From the NCBI RefSeq assembly GCF_001278035.1, contig NZ_CP009452.1, positions 2,761,501 to 2,825,500 of the forward strand: a stretch of 64,000 nucleotides of DNA. The letters are read 5' to 3'. The notes below the pieces were generated by a model that searched no databases, had not been told where the DNA came from, and was given only the letters and a program-made list of their open reading frames with translations. Numbering within the stretch: position 1 is the first letter of the stretch; every line of letters begins with the position of its first letter. Origin of the DNA: Sphingopyxis sp. 113P3. GTDB lineage: Bacteria; Pseudomonadota; Alphaproteobacteria; Sphingomonadales; Sphingomonadaceae. A program made the position numbers and the translations under genes. Below are positions 8,824 to 18,495 of this stretch, one piece after another.

Positions 8824-9975
8824 ATGCAGGATTACACCGCCATCCGCGAAGAGGTCGCAAAGCTCTGCGCCGCCTTTCCCGGCCCCTATTGGCAGGCGAA
8901 GGACAAGCGGCGCGAATATCCTTCAGAGTTCGTCGCGGCGCTCGGCGAGGCGGGCTATCTCGCCGCGCTCATCCCCGAGGAATATGGCGGCGCGGGCCTG
9001 CCACTCTCCGCAGCCGCGGCGATCCTCGAGGAAATCCAGCGCCAGGGATGCAACGGCGGCGCGGTGCACGCGCAAATGTACGTGATGGGAACGGTGCTGC
9101 GCCACGGGTCCGAAGAACAGAAGGCCCGCTATCTGCCGCGCGTCGCGACGGGTGAGCTGCGCCTGCAGGCGTTCGGGGTCACCGAACCGACGAGCGGCAC
9201 CGATACGCTGAGCCTCAAGACCACGGCGAGGCGCGAGGGCGAACATTACATCGTCAATGGCCAGAAATTATGGACGAGCCGCGCCGAGCACAGCGATCTC
9301 ATGATCCTGCTCGCGCGCACGACGCCGCGCGAAGAGGCGGCGAGCCGCACCGAGGGTCTCTCGGTCTTCCTCGTCGACATGAAGGAAGCGCTCGCCGCGG
9401 GAACGCTCACGATCCGGCCGATCGACACGATGATGAACCATGCGACGACCGAGGTCTTCTTCGACAATATGCGCATTCCCGCCGCCAATCTGATCGGCGA
9501 GGAGGGCAAGGGTTTCCGCTATATCCTGTCGGGGATGAATGCCGAGCGGCTGCTGATCGCAGCGGAATGCATCGGCGATGCCAAGTGGTTCATCGACAAG
9601 GCGTCGGCCTATGCAAAGGAGCGCGTGCTGTTCGGCCGTCCGATCGGCCAGAATCAGGGGGTGCAGTTTCCCATCGCGCGCGCCTATACCCAGATGCGTG
9701 CCGCCGAACTGCTCGTCCACGACGGAATCGCCAAATATGAGGCGGGCGAGAATGCGGGGGCCGAGGCCAATATGGCGAAGATGCTCGCCGCCGAGGCCAG
9801 CTGGGCCGCGGGCGAAGCGTGCATCCAGACCCACGGCGGCTTCGGTTTTGCAGCCGAATATGACATCGAGCGGAAGTTCCGCGAGACGCGCCTCTACCAG
9901 GTCGCGCCGATCAGCACGAACATGATCCTCTCCTATGTCGCCGAGCATGTGCTGGGGATGCCGCGAAGCTATTGA
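8824..9975 (+). CDS. Acyl-CoA dehydrogenase family protein
   Basis: 383 residues, a normal single-domain flavoprotein. FGVTEPTSGTDTLS (117-130) is the FAD/substrate signature and QTHGGFGFAAEYDIERKFRE the C-terminal FAD motif. The usual catalytic Glu of the YQIYEGT loop is missing: here the loop reads YQVAPIST. A Glu in NAERLL (241) stands where isovaleryl-CoA dehydrogenase keeps its base, so the enzyme may still be active. AGAAGG upstream gives the ATG used; the frame is open further 5' inside the SDR gene. It is the second gene of a two-gene operon. Confidence 0.88.
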   Translation: MQDYTAIREEVAKLCAAFPGPYWQAKDKRREYPSEFVAALGEAGYLAALIPEEYGGAGLPLSAAAAILEEIQRQGCNGGAVHAQMYVMGTVLRHGSEEQKARYLPRVATGELRLQAFGVTEPTSGTDTLSLKTTARREGEHYIVNGQKLWTSRAEHSDLMILLARTTPREEAASRTEGLSVFLVDMKEALAAGTLTIRPIDTMMNHATTEVFFDNMRIPAANLIGEEGKGFRYILSGMNAERLLIAAECIGDAKWFIDKASAYAKERVLFGRPIGQNQGVQFPIARAYTQMRAAELLVHDGIAKYEAGENAGAEANMAKMLAAEASWAAGEACIQTHGGFGFAAEYDIERKFRETRLYQVAPISTNMILSYVAEHVLGMPRSY

Positions 9976-10001
9976 GGCGGGGTCGCGCCCGCCCCGCCTT
10001 T
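9975..10001 (+). terminator. Terminator after the acyl-CoA dehydrogenase
   Basis: AGGCGGGG / CCCCGCCT forms an 8-bp perfect stem with a 9-base loop and a short TTT, starting on the last base of the stop codon. It lies between convergent genes. Confidence 0.55.
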
Positions 10002-10015
10002 CGCACAGCGCCGCG

Positions 10016-11017
10016 CTAGCCTGGATGCGCTTCGTCGCCGACGGTTGAGCGCAGGAGGCCCCTGAACACCTCCTGCGCCGTCCGCTTTCCTTGCGTCACG
10101 TCGAAAACGTCGCTCGCGATCGGCATCGCGATGCCGTATTTTTTGGCGAGCGCCATCACCGTTGGCGCGCTCTTCACGCCTTCAGCGACCATGTTCATGC
10201 CTTCGATGATCGCATCGATGTGGCGCCCCTTGCCCAGTTCAACCCCGACGTGGCGATTGCGGCTCAAGGGGCTGGTGCAGGTTGCAATGAGGTCGCCCAT
10301 TCCGGTGAGGCCCGCGAAGGTTTCGGGGCGTCCCCCCATTGCGACGCCGAGCCGCGTGATCTCGGCAAGCCCGCGCGTCATCAGCCCCGCGCGCGTATTG
10401 TCGCCTGCGCCAAGCCCGTCGCCCATCCCGACCGCAATCGCGATGATATTCTTCAAAACCCCGCCGAGTTCGCAGCCAAGAAGATCAGTATTGGTGTAGA
10501 CGCGAAACAGCCCCGAGTGGAAAACGGGCTGGAGCGCGCGCACGACGATCTCGTCTTCCATCGACAGGACGCTCGCTGCCGCCTGCCCGCTCATGATCTC
10601 GCGCGCGAGATTGGGGCCGGTGAGGACACCCACGGGGTGGCCGGGCAGCACCTCTTCGATGAGCTCGGTCATCCGCTTGCCCGAGGCGAGCTCGAGCCCC
10701 TTGGTGAGGCTGATGACGGGAACCCAGGGACGAAGATGGCGCCTCGCCTCTTCGAGCACCCCACGAAAGCTGTGCGAGGGCACCCCCATGACGAGAACGT
10801 CGGCGCTCGCCACCACCTCCTCGAGACTGGTGGTCGCGTTAAGCGCTGCGGGGAGCGTAATGCCGGGGAGATATCTGGGGTTCTCGTGCGCGCGATTGAT
10901 GCTCTCCACTGTCTCGGCATCACGCGCCCAGAGCGTGATCGGCGCATTGCGAGACACCAAGGAGGCGACCGTCGTCCCCCAGCTACCGCCCCCGAGCAGC
11001 CCGATCTTCAGCCGCAT
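10016..11017 (-). CDS. gpsA: NAD(P)-dependent glycerol-3-phosphate dehydrogenase
   Basis: 333 residues, family length. IGLLGGGSWGTTVA (5-18) is the nucleotide-binding loop; SLTKGLE, LTGPNLAREI and ELGGVLKNIIAIAVG (with the catalytic Lys) and the RAGLMTRGLAEI motif are all present. It reduces dihydroxyacetone phosphate to sn-glycerol-3-phosphate, the backbone for the PlsB enzyme encoded 5 kb upstream on the same strand. A 137-base gap from the hydrolase before it may hold its own promoter. Confidence 0.96.
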   Translation of the reverse strand: MRLKIGLLGGGSWGTTVASLVSRNAPITLWARDAETVESINRAHENPRYLPGITLPAALNATTSLEEVVASADVLVMGVPSHSFRGVLEEARRHLRPWVPVISLTKGLELASGKRMTELIEEVLPGHPVGVLTGPNLAREIMSGQAAASVLSMEDEIVVRALQPVFHSGLFRVYTNTDLLGCELGGVLKNIIAIAVGMGDGLGAGDNTRAGLMTRGLAEITRLGVAMGGRPETFAGLTGMGDLIATCTSPLSRNRHVGVELGKGRHIDAIIEGMNMVAEGVKSAPTVMALAKKYGIAMPIASDVFDVTQGKRTAQEVFRGLLRSTVGDEAHPG

Positions 11018-11154
11018 CGCCCCCTCCCTTTCTTTGAAGCAAAGAGTGGCGCGACTTTAAGCCCTTGGCAAGCCGCGCTGGCCGCACTCCTCACGCCGGC
11101 TGGGATCCGCCGCCCTCTCATGGCGGGCGGGGCACCAATGAGGCAATCGAAGAC

Positions 11155-12090
11155 TTAGGCAAGCGCTCCAAGAAAGTCCCGGATGATTGCGGCGGTCGCC
11201 TTGGGATCCTCGACCATCGGGACGTGCCCGACATGCTCCAATATATGTGCCCGGCTGCCCGCGATGCCGGCTTCGAGCACGGGGACGCAGCTGACGTCAA
11301 TGAGCCGGTCGTGGCGGCCCCAGAGAATCAGCGTCGGCACCCTCACCTCGCCGAGCCGGTCGTTGAGCGGATGGTCGCGCGCTTCGGTCGCGATGATCCA
11401 GAAGACGCCGTCTAGCTGATCGCGATATTTGAGCGCATCGGCATAGAGCGCGGGTTTGAGCCGGGCCGGGATGAAGGGGGGCTTGTGCGTCACCATCGCG
11501 AGGAGGCGGTCGGCATCTTCAAGATTGGCGAGAACGAGTGGATTATAGTCTTCGTTGGCGGCCTGTTTTTCAAGATCGCTCTCGTTCGCTCCCTTCACCC
11601 CTGCATTGTTGAGGAGAATGAGGCTCGCGAGCGCATCCGGATAATCGAGCGCGTAGCGCAGCGCGATCCAGCCGCCCATGCTGTTGCCGCAAAGATGCGG
11701 GGATTGGAGCCCCAGGGCATCGGCGAACCCCTTGAGCCGCGCGGTCTGCGCCGCGATGTCGTAGGCGAGCTGGGGATTGCGCTCATTCTCCCCAAACCCC
11801 GGCAGATCGGGGGCGATGACATGAAAGTCGCGCGTGAGATAGGGCGCGATCATCGACCAATTGTCCTTGTCGCCCGCAAAGCCGTGAACGAACAGCAAGA
11901 GCGGCTTTGCCGGATCCCCGCCCTCGAGATAGGGCCAGGCGCGGCCGTCGACGGTCACGCTCTTCAGCGCGAGACCGCCGCGCCTGCGAAGAAGCCAGCG
12001 CCCGAACGCGACAAGCCGGCCGGGGAAGAGAAAATAGAGAAGAATGAGCGCGATCATGGGCGCAAAAATCAGAACGAGCAGAATTTTCAT
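11155..12090 (-). CDS. Membrane-anchored alpha/beta hydrolase
   Basis: 311 residues. Residues 1-22 form a transmembrane anchor, then a basic patch RWLLRRRGG. The hydrolase core has the oxyanion motif LFVHGFAG, nucleophile GNSMGG (Ser near 137), acid in ILWGRHDRLID and His in HVGHVPMVED. It resembles ABHD6-type lipases, which cleave monoacylglycerol or lysophospholipids at membranes. It follows the monoacylglycerol lipase-like gene by 34 bases in the acylglycerol cluster. Substrate is inferred from fold and neighbours only. Confidence 0.82.
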   Translation of the reverse strand: MKILLVLIFAPMIALILLYFLFPGRLVAFGRWLLRRRGGLALKSVTVDGRAWPYLEGGDPAKPLLLFVHGFAGDKDNWSMIAPYLTRDFHVIAPDLPGFGENERNPQLAYDIAAQTARLKGFADALGLQSPHLCGNSMGGWIALRYALDYPDALASLILLNNAGVKGANESDLEKQAANEDYNPLVLANLEDADRLLAMVTHKPPFIPARLKPALYADALKYRDQLDGVFWIIATEARDHPLNDRLGEVRVPTLILWGRHDRLIDVSCVPVLEAGIAGSRAHILEHVGHVPMVEDPKATAAIIRDFLGALA

Positions 12091-12124
12091 GGCGCGCTCC
12101 CGCCCTCCTCTTGCCTGCGTGCAC

Positions 12125-12976
12125 TCATGCCTTCACGACATGCGCATCGAACCAGCCGATCAGATCGTCGAGCACCTGGTCGCGTTCCGGCTCGTTGTAG
12201 ATTTCATGAAAAAGCCCCGGGTAGACTTTGAGGGTCTTGTCGGTCGAGGAGACATGCTCGAAGAGATAGCGTGAGCCTGAAGGCGCCGTGAGCGTGTCGG
12301 CCCCTCCGTGCTGGAGCAGGATCGGAAGGCTGATCCTCACCGCGCCCGCCTGCGCCGCTGCCATCGCGTCCATGAACTCCGTGCCGAGCCGTGCGCCGAT
12401 CTTGCCTTTGTAAACGAGGGGGTCGGCGCGGTAGGCCGCCACCACATCCGGGTCGCGGCTCACACCCTCGGCATCGAGAGCGAGCACACCGAGCCTGGGG
12501 AAGAAGCGCGAGAGGAAGCGACTGAGGTAGATCGTCATGCGCGAAGGCGGCGCGGCGGGGACGATCGCTGGCCCCGAGAGCGCCGCGGCGACGAACGCGT
12601 CCTGCCGCTCGAGCAGAAAGAGCGTCGCAATGAGCCCGCCCATGCTGTGTCCAAGGAGCAGGCGCGGGGTGCCGCAATGCTGGACCTCGACGAGCGTCTG
12701 CAGCTCGGCCATGCCGTCGGTAAAGGCGGAAAAACGCGGCACGAAGCCCGGCGTCCCGTCCGACTTGCCATGCCCCCAGTGATCGACGGCATAGACCGCG
12801 TAGCCCCTGCCCGTCAGGCGCTCGGCGACATGGGCGTAGCGGCCGGCATGTTCGGCATAACCGTGCGCGAGGAGAACGACCGCCTTCGGCGCTCCGGCGG
12901 GAAGCCAGTGGGTGACCGAGAGCGCCGACCCCGCTGCTGCCGAGCCTTCGGGAAGGACGAGTGCGCCGGTCGCCAC
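12125..12976 (-). CDS. Alpha/beta hydrolase, monoacylglycerol lipase / lysophospholipase type
   Basis: About 283 residues from a GTG two bases after the patatin stop. The core AVVLLAHGYAEHAGRYAHVAERL and VYAVDHWGHGKSDG is the serine aminopeptidase S33 / monoacylglycerol lipase pattern; nucleophile in LLLGHSMGG, His in PGLFHEIYNEPERDQVL, a close match to the MGL ending. It would free glycerol and fatty acid from monoacylglycerol. The frame is open far upstream inside the patatin gene, but that part reads as an Arg/Gln-rich shadow. Near-contact with patatin suggests translational coupling. Confidence 0.85.
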   Translation of the reverse strand: MATGALVLPEGSAAAGSALSVTHWLPAGAPKAVVLLAHGYAEHAGRYAHVAERLTGRGYAVYAVDHWGHGKSDGTPGFVPRFSAFTDGMAELQTLVEVQHCGTPRLLLGHSMGGLIATLFLLERQDAFVAAALSGPAIVPAAPPSRMTIYLSRFLSRFFPRLGVLALDAEGVSRDPDVVAAYRADPLVYKGKIGARLGTEFMDAMAAAQAGAVRISLPILLQHGGADTLTAPSGSRYLFEHVSSTDKTLKVYPGLFHEIYNEPERDQVLDDLIGWFDAHVVKA

Positions 12977-12978
12977 GC

Positions 12979-14427
12979 TCAGCGAGCTGCCTTCGTCAGC
13001 GCCGAGCTGCGATGCCCCGGGCCATCGTCGCCCGCCTTGTCGACGCGCGCGAGGATCGCATCGAGCGCGCGGCTGATCGCGGTCTGGGTGCGCACCATCT
13101 CGATCTTGGGCCAGGCCGTGCGCATGCCGGTGTCGATCAGCTCGTCGATATCCTCCTGCGCAAGGTCGGAGAGGATCTTGGTCGGCGACCAGAATTTGGG
13201 CGGGCGGATGATATTGATGTCGCCGGTATATTCCTGGTTGATCACCGAGCGCGCGAGATTGGCGAGGCTGTTGAGCGGCGGCACCAGTTCCAGCGGCTTG
13301 CGGAAGATCGTCATATTGGCGTTGAGCCACACTTTGAAGGTTGCGAGCGAGGCGTGCTGGATCGCCTCGATGGGCGCCATTTGCTTGCGCGTGTCGCTCG
13401 CAAAGGGCAGCGCGAGGGGGTTTGCCTGGCTGACGATATGATGGTTGACGCCGTAGAGGCGCTCAAGCCGCTTGGTGGGAATGTCATGCGTCACCGATCC
13501 GTCGACCCAGCGACGGTCGGGCTGATAGGGCACGCGCGCGCCGTCCTCGCCCCGCGCCATCAGCATGACGGGCGGAAAGACCCCCGGGACCGCGCAGGAA
13601 GCGAGCACGGCCTCGCGGATGAGCACATTGGGCGCCGTGATCGCGTTGAGAAGGCGGCCGTTCTGATGCTTTTCGGCCGGTGCGACCGAGACGTTGAGAT
13701 GACGGCCGCTCCGCTCCCACGCCTCGCGAAAGGTGAGGTCGGGAATGAGCTCGGCGAGCCGGGCACGCACCTCATCGGAGGCGAGACGGCGGGTTTCAGC
13801 GCCCCGCGCAGGGTTGGCAAGCCGCTCGCTCGCGAGAAACGCTCCGACCTCCGGGTCCTGGCGCGTCGAGACGATCGCTGCGACGACCGAGCCGCCGCTC
13901 GAGCCTGCAAGGATATTGGGAAGCACGCCTTCGTCCCAGAGCGCCCTTACCACCCCGACATGGAAAAAAAGAAAGCTTCCCGAGCCTGAAAGCAGGAGCG
14001 CGGAGCGGCCGTAGCAATGCTGGGCACGGCGGAAGAAGTCGCGCTTTTCCTCGCGCGGGACGGCGGGCGAGGAGGCGATCTTGCCGAGCGCGGCAACGAC
14101 CTCTGCCACATAGGCCTCGATCAGTATTTTCGTCCCGAAACGCGCCTTTTGATAAAGCCGCTCGTGCCCCATTCCGTCGATATTGCCGTGTATGCCCTCG
14201 TTGAGGACGAAGAGCAGCCCCTTGACGTCGCCCGCCGCGGAGAGGGCGCGCAGCCTCTCGAGCCGGGCGCGGATCGCCTTGAAGTCGAAATGCTCGCTTG
14301 CATCGGCTTCGCGCCACGCCTGCATTCCCGATTTCGCGTCGTGCGCCCGCGCCGCCTTCGACCAGGCGGCATAGTCGGGCGCATTGGCCAGTTCGGCGTC
14401 GGCGCTCAGCGTCGGGGAGAAAATCAT
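12979..14427 (-). CDS. Patatin-like phospholipase/acylglycerol lipase with N-terminal DUF3336
   Basis: 482 residues. About 140 residues of DUF3336-type helical sequence precede the patatin domain. The domain has the oxyanion loop SGSGSFLFFHVGVV, the nucleophile GSSGG (Ser near 177) and the dyad Asp in WVDGS (near 309). DUF3336 patatins include the yeast and mycobacterial triacylglycerol lipases of the Tgl3/4/5 type, so hydrolysis of storage lipid is a good guess. It is 20 bases after the wax ester synthase gene, so synthesis and mobilisation are encoded together. Confidence 0.88.
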   Translation of the reverse strand: MIFSPTLSADAELANAPDYAAWSKAARAHDAKSGMQAWREADASEHFDFKAIRARLERLRALSAAGDVKGLLFVLNEGIHGNIDGMGHERLYQKARFGTKILIEAYVAEVVAALGKIASSPAVPREEKRDFFRRAQHCYGRSALLLSGSGSFLFFHVGVVRALWDEGVLPNILAGSSGGSVVAAIVSTRQDPEVGAFLASERLANPARGAETRRLASDEVRARLAELIPDLTFREAWERSGRHLNVSVAPAEKHQNGRLLNAITAPNVLIREAVLASCAVPGVFPPVMLMARGEDGARVPYQPDRRWVDGSVTHDIPTKRLERLYGVNHHIVSQANPLALPFASDTRKQMAPIEAIQHASLATFKVWLNANMTIFRKPLELVPPLNSLANLARSVINQEYTGDINIIRPPKFWSPTKILSDLAQEDIDELIDTGMRTAWPKIEMVRTQTAISRALDAILARVDKAGDDGPGHRSSALTKAAR

Positions 14428-14447
14428 CCGGTCGTCCTCGAAGAGGG

Positions 14448-16007
14448 TTATTTTTTCCGAGTTTTGCGCCTTGCGTTGCCTTTGGCAACTGGTTTCGCCC
14501 TGGCTTTGGGAGCAGGCTTCGCCGGGACGGCGACCTTGCCCTTTCCTTTCGGCCTTGCCGTAGGGGCTTTCGCCGCCTCCCCATTCGGCGCCGCCATGAG
14601 CTCGGCAAAGCTTTCCTCGATACAGGCGCGGAAAAAGGCGATGTCGGGCATCACCTCGCGCTCGGATATGATCGAGAAGGCGATCCGACCATTGTAGCTC
14701 GGCGTCGCAATGAACAGCCCCATATTGTTGGCGAGCGGCGCCATGCCATATTGCGCAACAAGCTGCGCGCCGGCGAGATAGAGCGGTACCTGCACGCCCG
14801 GCACGTTCGAGATGAAAAGATTGGTCCCGCGCACCGCGAAGCGTTCGCTGGTGAGAATGCGCGCGACCGCCGCCATGGTCGCGCCGGGGATATGCTGCGA
14901 AAGATCGGTCATCAGCCGTGCGCTGACGCCCGCCTTTGCCTCCTTCGCCTCAAGGGTAAAGTCGCGGATCGCCGCGAGCCGGGCGAGGGGGTCGGCGATG
15001 TCGGTGCGCACCGGCACGCTCATCGCGGAGACCTGATTGCCGGGGCTTGAGGCCCCCCTTCCTTCGCCTTTCGTCTTGCCGCGCAGGTTGATCGGCGCGA
15101 CGGCGACGAGGCTTTCTTCGGGCAGCTCCCCATGGCTTTCAAGATATTTGCGCAGCGCGCCTCCGACCGCCGCGATCACGACGTCGTTGACCGTCGCGCC
15201 GGACACCTTCTTTCGCACCTCGGCGACGTCGGCGAGCGCGATGCTGGTGCCGTCGAACATCTTGCGCGGTCCCACGGGCACATTGAAACGCGTTTGCGGC
15301 ACGCCCGCGGCCATTCCGCCCTCCGCGATCGACCGGCGCGCCGAGGCGACGATGGCCGGTGAGACCTTCAAAAGCGCGTTCATGAACTTCACCGGTGACT
15401 GCATCGAGGCCGACCACGCGCGCGTGAGCGTTTCGACGCTCGAAGGCGCGCGCCCCAGCGCCTCGAGCGGCGGTGGCTCGGCGATCGCCGGCGTTCCCCT
15501 GGCATCGATATCGCTCATCGCGATGAAGGCGTGCGCCCCCGATGCGCCGTCGACCGCGGCATGGTGCACACGGTGGAGCATCGCGAAACTGCCCTTGGGG
15601 ATGCCCTCGACACGGTCGAGCCCCTCGATGACGTAAATGTCCCAGAGCGGTCGGTTCATATCCATGGGTTTGGAAAACCACCGGGCGACCGCGATGCAGA
15701 ACTGGCGCCAGTCGCCAGGTTCGGGCAGGCGCGCGTGGCTCATATGCGCCTCGATGTCGAAATGCTCGTCCTCGACCCAATAGGGATGGTCGACATCGAA
15801 GGGCAATCGGTGGAGCCGGCGCCGGAAGAGCGGCGATGTGTCGAGACGGCTTTCGACGTGATGGATGATGTCCTTGAAGCGGACGAAGCCCCCGGGCGCG
15901 GTCGAGGGATCGTAGATATAGACCCCCATGATATGGGTGAGATTGTTCGCGGTCTGGGTGTAGAGGAACTGGGCGTCCTGCGCGCTGAGCTGCTTGAGCA
16001 TCATCAT
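14448..16007 (-). CDS. Wax ester synthase / diacylglycerol acyltransferase (WS/DGAT)
   Basis: About 519 residues. The condensation-domain active site HHAAVDG (148-154) fits HHxxxDG. NNLTHIMGVYIYDPS at the start, NRPLWDIYVIEGL, the family block VSAMSVPVRTDIADPLARL and ISNVPGVQVPLYLAGA are typical. It esterifies fatty acyl-CoA with diacylglycerol or fatty alcohol. Three ATGs in a row precede LKQLSAQDAQF; the first (16007) or the third (16001) may be used, with AGAAGGA just upstream. The last 40 residues are a basic Lys/Ala/Pro tail not part of the fold. It lies 19 bases after plsB. Confidence 0.92.
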   Translation of the reverse strand: MMMLKQLSAQDAQFLYTQTANNLTHIMGVYIYDPSTAPGGFVRFKDIIHHVESRLDTSPLFRRRLHRLPFDVDHPYWVEDEHFDIEAHMSHARLPEPGDWRQFCIAVARWFSKPMDMNRPLWDIYVIEGLDRVEGIPKGSFAMLHRVHHAAVDGASGAHAFIAMSDIDARGTPAIAEPPPLEALGRAPSSVETLTRAWSASMQSPVKFMNALLKVSPAIVASARRSIAEGGMAAGVPQTRFNVPVGPRKMFDGTSIALADVAEVRKKVSGATVNDVVIAAVGGALRKYLESHGELPEESLVAVAPINLRGKTKGEGRGASSPGNQVSAMSVPVRTDIADPLARLAAIRDFTLEAKEAKAGVSARLMTDLSQHIPGATMAAVARILTSERFAVRGTNLFISNVPGVQVPLYLAGAQLVAQYGMAPLANNMGLFIATPSYNGRIAFSIISEREVMPDIAFFRACIEESFAELMAAPNGEAAKAPTARPKGKGKVAVPAKPAPKARAKPVAKGNARRKTRKK

Positions 16008-16026
16008 TCCTTCTCTTCCAGCATCG

Positions 16027-18375
16027 TCATGGCGGCCCCAGCAGCCGGTCGGCGAGCGCGAGCGTTGCAAGGCGCATCGATTCCATCAGATTGGCGAGCC
16101 CGCGAAGCTCGGCGAGCAGCGCGCGGCGCGCCCGGAGGATGTCCGGGGTCGCGGTGTCCGCAAGACCCATATGGCGCATCAAGGCGAGCCCGTTTGCAAA
16201 GAGCAATTTGCCGATCGCAGCCTCGCTGCTGATCCGGCGCAGCAGCCAGGCCTGGCGCCCCTCGACCAGGGCTGCATCGAGCAGGGCCTTTTCGTCGACC
16301 GCCTCGCCGGGCGCGGCGCGCGAAAGGATGTCGGCGACGACCGAATAGGCCTCGGCAAAGGGCAGAAGGATCGCATGGCCGACGAGCGGCTGGCAGCGGC
16401 GGATGAGCTGTGCAACGCCCCGATCCCCGCTTGCGAGACGCTTTTCCCAGGCGGAATCTATGCGCGCAAGTTCCGCCTCGAGGGCGGCGCGGTGCACGTC
16501 GCGCGGGGGATAGAAAAATTCGAACTTGAACAGGTCGCGCAGCCGGTCGACCCTTGCCCAGAAAGCCTCGGTCGCATCGCCGCGGTCGGCGTCGCGTAGC
16601 GCGAACAACGCAAGTTCGATCATCGCTCGGTCGAGGAAATGGTGCGCGATGATGTTGCGGTAATAGCTCGCCATGGGATGATGGGCAGGCGGGATCGAAT
16701 AGACGGGCTCGCTCCCCCCATCGAAGCGGGTCAAAAGCCCGCTCGCCACGAGCGTGTCGAGCGTTGCTGCGAGCGCTCCTTCATCGCCGCTTTCCAGCTC
16801 ACGGCTGAGGCGGATATCGCGCGCGCGGGCCCAGTCGACGACCCGCGCGATCGTCGCGCGCATCTCGGCCTCGGTGACGCCGCGCGGCGCGGTGCCGAGC
16901 AGCATCAGGCAAAGAACCGAGGTAACGGTGAGCGGGGTCACCCGGTTCGCCTCGACCGCGACCGAGAAGGCGATCCGCTCGAGCGCACGCCGCTCGTCAG
17001 GCCCTGGCGCGCGTTCGATCACCACCGGTTCGCCGATGTCGATGCGAATGCGACCCGAGGGCGCGCGGAGGCTGCGCATATAGCCGAGGAACCAGGCGAG
17101 CGATTCGGGTTTCTTGCTGCGCCCTGTCTGCTCGGCCGCATATTCCTCGACATCGCGGATCAGGTCGAAGCTGGTGACGAAGGGGACGAAATGCACGTCG
17201 CCCGTCCCCGTCGCATGGGCTGCATCGAGGACATATTTCATCAGGCCATATTTGGGCGGCATCAGCTTGCCGAGCCGCGAGCGCGTTCCCTCGAAGGCCC
17301 AGCTCAAGGGGAAGCGCTTGGTGAGGAGCCACGCGATATAGTGGCGCAGCACCAGCTTGTAGACTGGCTGGTCCTGGAAGCTGCGGCGGATGAAGATCAT
17401 CCCCGAGCGGCGAAAAAAGGATCCCATCACCGCGATATCGAGATTGGCGCCGCCGAAACTGTGGAGCATCGGGAGGTCATTTTCATAGGCAAGGCGGCTC
17501 GGCGTCGCGCCATCGATGTAGGTTTTGTGGGTGAAGAGGATGCAGGTCGGATGCTCGCGCAGCACCGAGCGGAGCTTTGCAAGTTCGCCCGCATCGATCT
17601 CCATCTCGGGCGCGTAGCCCCCGAACATCATGCGATCGAGGCGCGCGCGCAGATCCAGGAAGAGCGCGCCCGGGACCGCGATCACTTCCTTCATCAGCGG
17701 CCGGGCCTCGCGGTGTAGATCGCCGACCGGACGGCCGAGCTGCTCGGCCAGATCGGCAAGCGCGGCGCGGAACTTGGGACTGGTGCGCAGGCTGTCGGCA
17801 ACGAAGCGCGGGACCTTGTAGCGCGTCCCCCGGATGCCGCGCTCGGCGACGTCGAGCGCGAGCCCCGCCTGCCGCGCGACAAAGGCGGCAAATTCGCTCT
17901 CGCCCTCCCCTGCGTCCCCGCCGCCCGTCTGGGTCAGGAATCGTGCCCGAAGCACGTCCTCGCTCGCCGCTTCGCCGACCAGTATCTGCGCGCGCCGCCG
18001 GTCGCGCCACAGGATCAGCTGCGCGCGCAGCGCTCCTGGCTGGCGCGGGTCGCCGAAGATCAGGTGACGGAATTTGAGCGCGCGGTCGCGTTCGAAATGC
18101 GGGATGCGCCACGCGACGCGCAGCGGCACGACCTCGCGGCCCGAGGCCTCGCCGAGCCGCCGCTTGAGGGCATCGAGATCGAGCGCATGGTCCCCATCGG
18201 CAATGCTGAGGCTCACCCATTGCGGCGCCTCGTCGCCGCCGACGTCGCCCGCGGTTGCATGAATCCAGTCGAGGAGCACCCGCCGCTCGACCCGATTGCG
18301 CGCGTCGATGATGTAGAGACGGTCGGCCGCGGCGACCTTGGAAGCGACGGGCGCGCGGGGCGTTCCGTCCGCCAT
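16027..18375 (-). CDS. plsB: Glycerol-3-phosphate 1-O-acyltransferase, PlsB type
   Basis: 782 residues, typical of the large PlsB class. Acyltransferase block I is HKTYID (283-288, an H-x4-D), block II GMIFIRR (325-331), block III FEGTRSRLGK (361-370). Block IV is VPFVTSFDLI with the usual hydrophobic Pro. It makes lysophosphatidic acid from acyl-CoA or acyl-ACP at the membrane. It sits between the HAD-PlsC fusion, which would do the next acylation, and the wax ester synthase. Block I usually reads HRSHMD in E. coli; the variant keeps both catalytic residues. Confidence 0.93.
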   Translation of the reverse strand: MADGTPRAPVASKVAAADRLYIIDARNRVERRVLLDWIHATAGDVGGDEAPQWVSLSIADGDHALDLDALKRRLGEASGREVVPLRVAWRIPHFERDRALKFRHLIFGDPRQPGALRAQLILWRDRRRAQILVGEAASEDVLRARFLTQTGGGDAGEGESEFAAFVARQAGLALDVAERGIRGTRYKVPRFVADSLRTSPKFRAALADLAEQLGRPVGDLHREARPLMKEVIAVPGALFLDLRARLDRMMFGGYAPEMEIDAGELAKLRSVLREHPTCILFTHKTYIDGATPSRLAYENDLPMLHSFGGANLDIAVMGSFFRRSGMIFIRRSFQDQPVYKLVLRHYIAWLLTKRFPLSWAFEGTRSRLGKLMPPKYGLMKYVLDAAHATGTGDVHFVPFVTSFDLIRDVEEYAAEQTGRSKKPESLAWFLGYMRSLRAPSGRIRIDIGEPVVIERAPGPDERRALERIAFSVAVEANRVTPLTVTSVLCLMLLGTAPRGVTEAEMRATIARVVDWARARDIRLSRELESGDEGALAATLDTLVASGLLTRFDGGSEPVYSIPPAHHPMASYYRNIIAHHFLDRAMIELALFALRDADRGDATEAFWARVDRLRDLFKFEFFYPPRDVHRAALEAELARIDSAWEKRLASGDRGVAQLIRRCQPLVGHAILLPFAEAYSVVADILSRAAPGEAVDEKALLDAALVEGRQAWLLRRISSEAAIGKLLFANGLALMRHMGLADTATPDILRARRALLAELRGLANLMESMRLATLALADRLLGPP

Positions 18376-18495
18376 GGCTCAGCAAGCCCCCGCCCGGTCC
18401 CGGCGCGTCTCGGGCAAAGCGGCGCGCCGCCCCGAAAGAGCGCTAGCGAAGGGCATCGTGCCTTCGCGCGATGCGAACAGCCGGGGAAGGATCCC

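Noticed and set aside
12977..13330. Longer N-terminus for the monoacylglycerol lipase-like protein
   Set aside because: The extra 118 codons overlap the patatin gene in another frame and are low-complexity Arg/Gln/Ala; the GTG just after the patatin stop gives the family length.
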